A DNA stretch of 18,438 bases from Candidatus Berkelbacteria bacterium CG_4_9_14_3_um_filter_39_23 (GTDB lineage Bacteria; Patescibacteriota; UBA1384; GWA2-35-9; CG2-30-39-44). This document shows, in pieces, positions 13,747-18,438 of the stretch; positions within the stretch are counted from its first letter, which is position 1; each line of letters begins with the position of its first letter. A program made the translations under genes and the position numbers. The notes beneath the pieces are model-generated. The model did no database searches. It saw only the letters and a program-made list of their open reading frames with translations, and was not told the DNA's origin. The DNA lies in the NCBI GenBank assembly GCA_002789815.1, contig PFTZ01000032.1:1-18438 (forward strand), read 5' to 3'.

Positions 13747-14175
13747 ATGAAAAAGAAATCGCGGGAAATAGAAGTGTTTGATATGATTGTTGGAGGAATC
13801 GGACGAATTTTTAGCCGACCATTTCAAAAGATTTTTTCTAGCGGTAAAAAAATTAGCTGGCAGGAAGTTGAGGACGAGTTTAGACGGCTGGATGGAATTA
13901 TGCGACTGGGTGGCGAAGCGCATTTTCGCCAAGCAGTAATTGAAGCGGATAATTTTTTAGATAAAGTATTGAAATCGCGCGGGGCATTGGGCAAGACTTT
14001 GGGCGAGCGACTAAAAAATATAGAAAAGAAATTTAATCAAGTTGGTTATCAATCAGCTTGGAACGGGCATAAATTGCGTAATCGTATTGTGCACGAGCAT
14101 CAGTTTGAACTATTGTCGCGCGAAGCCCAAAAAGCGCTTTCCAATTTAAAAAACGCCATAAAAGATTTGGTATGA
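13747..14175 (+). CDS. HEPN-like helical protein with RX4H motif
   Basis: I do not recognise a named gene. The 142 residues start with a short basic segment and a hydrophobic patch (about 11-22), then are helical: a WQEVEDEFRRLDGIMRLGG segment, RQAVIEADNFLDKVL (61-75), and KLRNRIVHEHQF (109-120). The R111-N-R-I-V-H116 string fits the RX4-6H signature of HEPN domains, many of which are RNases in toxin-antitoxin and defence systems; others are non-catalytic. No nucleotidyltransferase (MNT) partner is next to it. It starts 1 base after the putative endonuclease stop and overlaps gatB by 4 bases (ATGA), so it is translationally coupled to a core gene. That could mean a housekeeping role as readily as defence. 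Confidence 0.7.
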   Translation: MKKKSREIEVFDMIVGGIGRIFSRPFQKIFSSGKKISWQEVEDEFRRLDGIMRLGGEAHFRQAVIEADNFLDKVLKSRGALGKTLGERLKNIEKKFNQVGYQSAWNGHKLRNRIVHEHQFELLSREAQKALSNLKNAIKDLV

Positions 14176-15617
14176 AAAATTTTGAAGTTACAATCGGGCT
14201 GGAAATTCATACAGAGCTCAATACTCAAAGTAAAATGTTTTGTTCTTGTAAAAATGACCCGTTTAATTCAGAGCCAAACACTAATGTCTGTCCAACTTGC
14301 CTTGGGCTTCCCGGTAGTTTGCCAGTGCCGAATAAGCAGGCGATTTTAGATACGATAAAAATTGGCAAAGCGCTGGGAAGTACAATTGCGATCGCAACAA
14401 AATGGGATCGCAAGCATTATTTTTATCCTGATCTACCTAAGAATTTTCAAATTTCACAATTTGATCAGCCGATTTGTAAGGGCGGATATTTGCCTTTGGC
14501 TGATGGTAAAGTAGCTTTGACGCGAATTCATTTAGAGGAAGATACCGGCAAACTGACGCACTTTCAAAGCGCGCTTGCCTTATCGGAGAAAAAAAATTAT
14601 TCCTTGATTGATCTAAACCGCGCGGGCGTGCCACTGGTTGAGCTTGTTACCGAGCCGGTTATTCACAGCGCTATAAAAGCTCGAGAATTTTGCGAGGAAT
14701 ATCAGCTGGTCCTGCGCACTTTGTCTGTTTCAAGCGCTGATATGGAGAAGGGTGAGATGCGGTGCGAGGTGAATATATCGCTTCGCGAAAATCACAGAAA
14801 ACAAGAAACAAATTCCAAACAAATTCCAAATTTCAATGACCAAGATTTTAAACTTGGGACCAAGGTTGAGATTAAAAATTTAAATTCATTTCGGGCTGTG
14901 GAGCGGGCGATTCAATATGAAATTAAACGACAGACGGAGATGCTAGAAAAAGGTGAAAAAATTATTCAAGAAACGCGCGGTTGGAACGATTCAAAGCAAA
15001 AAACTTACGCGCAAAGAGTAAAAGAAACCTCAGCTGATTACCGGTATTTTCCCGAGCCAGACATTCCGCCGATTGAAACCAGTGAGCTTCAAAAAGAGAG
15101 CGGGAAATTGCCAGAGATGCCGTGGGAGAAAAGAAAAAAATTTATGAGGTGGGGATTGGCGGAGAAAGATGCTTCTATTTTAGCCAAGGATTTGGGCAAG
15201 GCGGATTATTTTGAAAGATCAGCCAAATCAGCCAAAGACAAAAAAGGGTTGGCAAATTTATTTATCAATGATGCGTCGGAGATGAATATCAAAGCAGAGG
15301 ATTTAGCAAGCATTGCTAATGAAATTTCAAGCGGAAAGATTAACCGTAAAATTGCCCAAGAGATTATCCGGAAAAAGGAAAATGGCGCCGATCTAAAAAA
15401 GCTTTTTAGTCAATACCAAAAAATTGGCGACACTAATAAACTAGAGAAAATTGTGAAAAAAGTGATAGCTGAAAATTTAGAAGTAGTTTCGAAAATTAAA
15501 GCAGGCAAAAAAGAAGCGATCGCATTTTTAATCGGTTGCGTGATGGCTGAGACACGCGGTCAGGCTGAAGCGGAAATAGTTGCGGAACTGATTTCCCGCA
15601 GTATCAACAATACGTAA
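14172..15617 (+). CDS. gatB: Asp/Glu-tRNA amidotransferase subunit B
   Basis: GatB binds the mischarged tRNA, activates the carboxylate with ATP and accepts ammonia from GatA. The 481 residues contain the start IGLEIHTEL, a four-cysteine set (Cys24, 26, 40, 43) around EPNTNVCPTCLGLPG that could hold a metal, FYPDLPKNFQISQFD (88-102) and HLEEDTGKL. Further conserved blocks are DLNRAGVPLVELVTEP and a GTKVEIKNLNSF block. The C-terminal YqeY-like tail domain (about 330-481) that contacts tRNA is present. Length is normal. It completes gatCAB, although gatB is separated from gatA by four other genes. Two HIP1-like octamers fall inside it. Confidence 0.97.
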   Translation: MKNFEVTIGLEIHTELNTQSKMFCSCKNDPFNSEPNTNVCPTCLGLPGSLPVPNKQAILDTIKIGKALGSTIAIATKWDRKHYFYPDLPKNFQISQFDQPICKGGYLPLADGKVALTRIHLEEDTGKLTHFQSALALSEKKNYSLIDLNRAGVPLVELVTEPVIHSAIKAREFCEEYQLVLRTLSVSSADMEKGEMRCEVNISLRENHRKQETNSKQIPNFNDQDFKLGTKVEIKNLNSFRAVERAIQYEIKRQTEMLEKGEKIIQETRGWNDSKQKTYAQRVKETSADYRYFPEPDIPPIETSELQKESGKLPEMPWEKRKKFMRWGLAEKDASILAKDLGKADYFERSAKSAKDKKGLANLFINDASEMNIKAEDLASIANEISSGKINRKIAQEIIRKKENGADLKKLFSQYQKIGDTNKLEKIVKKVIAENLEVVSKIKAGKKEAIAFLIGCVMAETRGQAEAEIVAELISRSINNT

Positions 15618-15650
15618 GTCGTGTATATAACACTTTGAACCCCCCTGACA

Positions 15651-15677
15651 TTCAAGCTCTCTTCACCTTGAGTTTTT
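15651..15677 (+). terminator. Weak terminator-like hairpin after gatB
   Basis: TTCAAG (15651-15656) and CTTGAG (15667-15672) form a 5-bp stem plus one G-T pair, with a 10-base loop, followed by five T residues (15673-15677). The stem is short, so termination may be partial. It lies 33 bases after the gatB stop and before the kinase gene. Confidence 0.4.
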
Positions 15678-15705
15678 ACCCCTTTTGATTGTGTGGAATT
15701 ATATT

Positions 15706-17301
15706 ATGCTCTGGAATAATTATTTATTCATAATTGTTTTTCTGTTCACAGCCATATTGGTCCTGTTGGTATATTTTAAGAATCCGCGCAAGAAATCAAA
15801 TCCTATCATCGCGCATCAATTGTTCAATATACGGATTATCACCAAGAAAATTTTTATCTATTCCATTTTATTAGCGCTTGCGCTAACGGTGTATGTTGCT
15901 ATTGTGCTTGGATTTACTATTTTTATTGGCGCGGAAAATAGAAGTTTTTATCTTCGCGATTTTATTCCCAACATTGTCGCTACGATTGCTATCGCGTTTG
16001 GATTTGAGCCAATCCGCAGGAAATTAGAAAAAATTACTGACAAATTTTCATTCGTTGGACAATATGATCTAGGCGAGGTAACGCGTCAGCTCGGAGTTTC
16101 CTTGGCTTCTTCTACCAGCTTGTCAGAAGCGCTTCGCAGTATGATGGAAGCACTGATTAAAGCAATGCGGCTGGAGTTTAGTATTTTTTTTATTTTAAAT
16201 AATGAACAGAATGAAGCGAAAAATAATCGCATTGAAGTTATCGGCGCGCCAAAAGAAAAATTGGTTGAGCCGTTTTCTGAAAAATTGGCTACTTATTTTA
16301 AAGCCCTTCAAGAACCGATTATTAGAGAAGAGCTAGAACGGGATATCAGGGAGAATAAAAAAATCAAAGAAGTGGCTAAGGGGAAAGCCGCCATATTTAT
16401 GCGATCAATTTCAGTGGCAATGGCACTTCCAGTTTTTATTAAAGGAAAACTGATCGGCATTATGATGATGCCAGAAAAAAAATCTGGTGATGTATTTTCC
16501 GCTCAGGACTGGCGCCTTGTGAGCATTGTTTTGCTTCAAACCGTATCAATAATTGAACGAAAACATCTTTGTGAGGAGGATCAAATGAAGTCTGAATTTG
16601 TGTCAATCGCGTCGCACGAGTTATTAACGCCAACTGCTGTTATTGAAGGGTATCTTTCGATGATCCTTGACGAGAACTTTGTTAAAGTTGACCCAGTTGT
16701 TCAAAAATACCTTACCCGAGCTTATGCTTCCAGCCAACGGCTATCTCGTTTGGTGAAAGATTTGCTTAATGTATCCAGTATTGAATCAGGCAAGCTCACG
16801 ATTATATCCAAAAGATTTAATTTGAAAGAACTGGTTAAATCAGTGCAAGAAGAGGTGCAACTAAAAGCGTTGGAGAAAAATTTGAAAATTAAGTTTGTGG
16901 CTAATGTCAAAGATCCGAATGTTTGGGCTGATCCAGAAAGGATTCATCAAGTAGTATATAATCTCGTGAGTAATGCCATAAAATATTCTAAAACTGGTAC
17001 AATCAAAATTGAGCTGAGTGAAGAAAATGAGTTTATCAAAACATCGGTCAGAGATTTTGGTATCGGCATGTCCAAGAAGGAACTGCCCCATTTGTTTGAA
17101 AAATTTTTCCGCGCGCAAACACCTGAAACAACCGATATTCAAGGCACCGGGTTGGGACTTTACATTTCAAAAAATATCATAGATCTGTCGGGTGGAAAAA
17201 TTAATGTTAAAACAAAATACGGCAAAGGCTCGGTCTTTTCTTTTACTTTACCTAAAGACAAACCGGGCGATGATACTAAAATGATGCAAACCAAAATATA
17301 A
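15706..17301 (+). CDS. Membrane sensor histidine kinase with GAF-like domain
   Basis: It should autophosphorylate on His in response to an unknown signal and pass the phosphate to a receiver. From the ATG at 15706 it has 531 residues: three predicted transmembrane helices (about 6-24, 48-75, 86-102), a linker helix, and a GAF-like region (about 120-285). The HisKA domain has His304 in SHELLTPTAVIEGYL. The HATPase domain has the N box (NLVSNAIKYS), G1 (DFGIG, from Asp450) and G2 (GTGLGLYISK, about 480). All kinase motifs are intact. In-frame TTG (15685) and GTG (15691) starts would add up to seven residues; none has a clear Shine-Dalgarno. Its likely partner is the receiver at 17737, now separated by a repeat-bearing gap. 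The stop codon's last base is the first base of the element at 17301. Confidence 0.93.
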   Translation: MLWNNYLFIIVFLFTAILVLLVYFKNPRKKSNPIIAHQLFNIRIITKKIFIYSILLALALTVYVAIVLGFTIFIGAENRSFYLRDFIPNIVATIAIAFGFEPIRRKLEKITDKFSFVGQYDLGEVTRQLGVSLASSTSLSEALRSMMEALIKAMRLEFSIFFILNNEQNEAKNNRIEVIGAPKEKLVEPFSEKLATYFKALQEPIIREELERDIRENKKIKEVAKGKAAIFMRSISVAMALPVFIKGKLIGIMMMPEKKSGDVFSAQDWRLVSIVLLQTVSIIERKHLCEEDQMKSEFVSIASHELLTPTAVIEGYLSMILDENFVKVDPVVQKYLTRAYASSQRLSRLVKDLLNVSSIESGKLTIISKRFNLKELVKSVQEEVQLKALEKNLKIKFVANVKDPNVWADPERIHQVVYNLVSNAIKYSKTGTIKIELSEENEFIKTSVRDFGIGMSKKELPHLFEKFFRAQTPETTDIQGTGLGLYISKNIIDLSGGKINVKTKYGKGSVFSFTLPKDKPGDDTKMMQTKI

Positions 17302-17470
17302 GAGCCGGTTTAGTCACTATCCATTCAAGCGAGAATGAAATCAGTTGGAGCGCAAAATAAGAACTTTGGAGGAGGGAGAGATAATGGAAACTATTATAAA
17401 CAAGAAATTATTATTTTGTAGTTAAAATGAAACATTCATAGCTATCAGATGTAGTTATTAAACCGGCTCT
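17301..17470. mobile_element. MITE-like element (170 bp) with terminal inverted repeats
   Basis: The ends 17301-17312 (AGAGCCGGTTTA) and 17459-17470 are perfect reverse complements. Extending inward, 17301-17319 and 17452-17470 match at 17 of 19 positions, which is typical of insertion-sequence ends rather than of a chance hairpin. The interior holds a strong Shine-Dalgarno (GGAGGAGGG, 17368-17376), an ATG at 17384 and then only a 13-codon ORF (17384-17425). This resembles an insertion sequence reduced to its leader and 3' end. Small internal hairpins occur at 17322-17337 and 17427-17439. No target-site duplication is visible. Alternatively it is a structured RNA closed by a 12-bp helix. The transposase family cannot be named from this. 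Confidence 0.6.
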
Positions 17471-17606
17471 GAGCTGTCGAGCTCACTGCCATAGCTGAAC
17501 CATCAGGACCAGAGATTAAACTAAGCGAAGACGCGAGTAGCTCAGCGGTGTTACCACATTTTCTGGGTAAAATTTCAATAAACTTGCCATAAGGGCGTAA
17601 AAACAA
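17445..17606 (-). CDS. Possible small minus-strand ORF, 53 residues
   Basis: An open frame runs from a TTG at 17606 to TGA at 17445-17447, with GAAAGG about 5 bases before the TTG. A consensus minus-strand promoter lies upstream at 17680-17708. Residues are varied (for example ILPRKCGNTAELLASS) rather than the Phe/Lys/Ile mixture expected from random A/T-rich DNA. Against it, the 3' end runs into the MITE-like element, the 5' end lies in a long hairpin, and a second minus-strand frame over the same bases is also open. Length alone does not make it convincing. Unknown function; possibly a degraded fragment or an artefact of conserved non-coding DNA. Confidence 0.25.
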   Translation of the reverse strand: MFLRPYGKFIEILPRKCGNTAELLASSLSLISGPDGSAMAVSSTAQSRFNNYI

Positions 17607-17648
17607 ACCAGCCTTTCAATCTGATTCTGGTTCGTTTTTACACCCTTA
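17590..17648. repeat. Long imperfect hairpin, 22-base arms
   Basis: Arms 17590-17611 and 17627-17648 pair at 20 of 22 positions (two A-C mismatches) around a 15-base loop. The arms begin TAAGGG and end CCCTTA. No T-run follows on either strand, so it is not a standard terminator. Just upstream, GAGCT-GTCG-AGCTC (17471-17484) and ATTTT/AAAAT (17558-17573) form further small hairpins, so the whole gap is unusually rich in potential RNA structure. Confidence 0.75.
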
Positions 17649-17658
17649 GGCTAGTCGC

Positions 17659-17687
17659 TTGAACATTTATACGAGTTGGATTATAAT
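17659..17687 (+). promoter_or_regulatory. Promoter of the receiver gene
   Basis: TTGAAC (17659-17664), a 17-base spacer and a perfect TATAAT (17682-17687). Transcription should start near 17694, giving a leader of about 43 bases with AAGGAGA (17724-17730) before the ATG at 17737. The receiver can therefore be expressed independently of the kinase. Confidence 0.75.
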
Positions 17688-17708
17688 AATAATAATCTGC
17701 CTTGCCAA
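17680..17708 (-). promoter_or_regulatory. Opposed minus-strand promoter sharing the -10 box
   Basis: On the minus strand, TTGGCA (complement of 17703-17708), a 17-base spacer and TATAAT (complement of 17680-17685). Both -10 boxes come from the palindrome ATTATAAT at 17680-17687. It would transcribe leftward through the hairpin and towards the MITE-like element and the kinase gene. Activity is inferred from consensus only. Confidence 0.5.
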
Positions 17709-17736
17709 ATAGTAAGGGGAAAAAAGGAGAATTTTA

Positions 17737-18114
17737 ATGAGTACCAATAAAAAAGTGTTAATTATTGACGATGATATTACGTTACTTGAAATGTATGCGG
17801 AACGATTACGGCTTGAGGGTTTTGAGGTTTTGCCTGCGTCCAACGGTGAAGAAGGGGTTAAATTGGCGACTGAGCTTAAACCACACATCATTTTGTTAGA
17901 TATTATGATGCCCAAAATGGACGGTTTTCAGACGATAGAAAAGCTAAAAGCTAACGAAGCTACACGTGATATTCCGGTAATTTTTCTCACTGCCTTAATC
18001 CAAGATGCGACGCGTGATAAAGGCATGCGGGCGGGTGCCACAGATTTTATTGTTAAATCTGAAACAATGCCCGGGGAAGTAATTGTTAAAATTAAAAAAG
18101 TAATCGGAGAGTAA
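17737..18114 (+). CDS. Stand-alone response-regulator receiver protein (CheY-like)
   Basis: The 125 residues are a single receiver domain with no output domain. The acidic pair lies in IIDDD (Asp11-13), the phosphoacceptor is Asp55 (LLDIMMPKMDG), the switch Thr is Thr85 (FLTA) and the conserved Lys is Lys107 (IVKS). It would be phosphorylated by a histidine kinase, most likely the one at 15706, and act by protein contact. It has its own consensus promoter and a good Shine-Dalgarno, AAGGAGA, 6 bases before the ATG. The next gene starts 1 base after its stop. Without an output domain the response pathway cannot be read from this window. Confidence 0.95.
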   Translation: MSTNKKVLIIDDDITLLEMYAERLRLEGFEVLPASNGEEGVKLATELKPHIILLDIMMPKMDGFQTIEKLKANEATRDIPVIFLTALIQDATRDKGMRAGATDFIVKSETMPGEVIVKIKKVIGE

Positions 18115-18115
18115 A

Positions 18116-18379
18116 ATGGGCAAAACAAGAATTTTTTTTAAAAAAATAGGCAAAGAATATTTCGCAACGGTGGCTAAAATGCTTACCAGCGCTTTTGGAT
18201 TGGTGGCTGCCCTGTCGTGGAACGAAGCGATTAAAGCGATTATTGACCGGTATATTACTAAAGGTAATAGCATGGTTTCGTATATTATTTATGCCTTGGT
18301 TGTCACGGTGATTGTGGTAATGGTCACTATTTGGCTGGCGCACTGGACACAAAAAATTGACGATGATGAAAGAAAATAA
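18116..18379 (+). CDS. Small membrane protein, DUF5654-like
   Basis: The 87 residues have a basic N-terminal segment, a first hydrophobic helix within about 17-34 containing TSAFGLVAALSWNEAIKAII, a short loop, and a second helix (about 53-75), then a charged tail. The AFGLVAALSWNEAIK phrase is what I associate with the DUF5654 family found in archaea and candidate-phyla bacteria; no function is known for it. It starts 1 base after the receiver stop and is certainly cotranscribed with it, so a link to the signalling pair is possible but unproven. No Shine-Dalgarno of its own is obvious, suggesting coupling. Confidence 0.75.
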   Translation: MGKTRIFFKKIGKEYFATVAKMLTSAFGLVAALSWNEAIKAIIDRYITKGNSMVSYIIYALVVTVIVVMVTIWLAHWTQKIDDDERK

Positions 18380-18402
18380 GCGAAATAAGGTGCAGATTCA
18401 AG

Positions 18403-18438
18403 ATGGTAAAATTTAGATTTTTAAATCAAGAATTGGGA
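18403..18438 (+). CDS. Possible start of a further gene, cut by the window end
   Basis: An ATG at 18403 opens 12 codons to the last base with no stop. An AAGG at 18387-18390 is rather far for a ribosome site. Too short to identify; it could be chance. Confidence 0.25.
   Translation, partial: MVKFRFLNQELG

Larger units (their letters stand above)
7514..15523. repeat. Dispersed octamer GCGATCGC, five copies
   Basis: Exact copies at 7514-7521 (ligA), 9074-9081 (glycosidase-like gene), 11037-11044 (cyclophilin), 14388-14395 and 15516-15523 (gatB). The first four share the wider core TTGCGATCGCA. The octamer is the cyanobacterial HIP1 palindrome. Four copies encode Ala-Ile-Ala; the ligA copy is in another frame. 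None was found outside this interval. Confidence 0.8.

Noticed and set aside
17529..17560. tRNA gene (GCGAGTAGCTCAGCGGT resembles a tRNA 5' half)
   Set aside because: No matching D-stem 3' strand, anticodon stem, T arm or acceptor complement downstream; no cloverleaf can be drawn.
17301..17648. RNase P RNA, tmRNA, SRP RNA or a c-di-GMP riboswitch
   Set aside because: None of the hallmark conserved segments of these RNAs is present, despite the size and helices.

Overview
The window looks like a chromosomal segment of a Patescibacteria/CPR bacterium (Parcubacteria-like). It is an AT-rich, compact housekeeping region with nearly all genes on the + strand. Several genes have a -10 box only 6-7 bases before the start codon and no Shine-Dalgarno sequence. 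Ribosomal protein L9 is shortened, and there are membrane proteins of kinds common in this radiation (LemA/HtpX, DUF5654-like). TGA is used as a stop (ligA and the HEPN-like gene), which argues against the TGA-as-glycine code of Gracilibacteria/Absconditabacteria. The lineage is an inference from gene content; no 16S rRNA gene is present.

Layout. 79-1164 is mnmA (tRNA 2-thiouridylase). An intergenic region with two perfect 35-bp direct repeats precedes an S41 C-terminal-processing protease (1421-2587), a truncated rplI (2616-2891) and a membrane protein with a pseudopilin-like outer domain (2963-3940). lemA and htpX follow (4073-5550). A 50-residue cysteine-containing protein lies on the minus strand (5622-5774) with its own terminator. 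Divergent from it are ligA and, overlapping ligA by 4 bases, a membrane-anchored glycoside-hydrolase-like protein (5841-9133).

9183-15617 is a tightly packed seven-gene run: gatC, gatA, a membrane-anchored cyclophilin, an Eco57I/TaqI-type adenine DNA methyltransferase, a probable restriction endonuclease, a HEPN-like protein with an RX4H motif, and gatB. The GatCAB amidotransferase converts mischarged Glu-tRNA(Gln)/Asp-tRNA(Asn). A candidate restriction-modification pair of visibly lower GC sits inside its operon.

The right end (15706-18379) holds a membrane histidine kinase, a stand-alone receiver and a DUF5654-like membrane protein. Kinase and receiver are separated by 435 bases. This gap contains a 170-bp MITE-like element with 19-base terminal inverted repeats (17 of 19 matching), a 22-base-arm hairpin, a possible small minus-strand ORF, and two opposed consensus promoters sharing one palindromic -10 box.

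The strongest leads are the restriction-modification insertion in gatCAB, the element and bidirectional promoter between kinase and receiver, the excess of the octamer GCGATCGC (five copies), and the pilin-like head on a non-pilin anchor. I see no CRISPR array, tRNA or rRNA.
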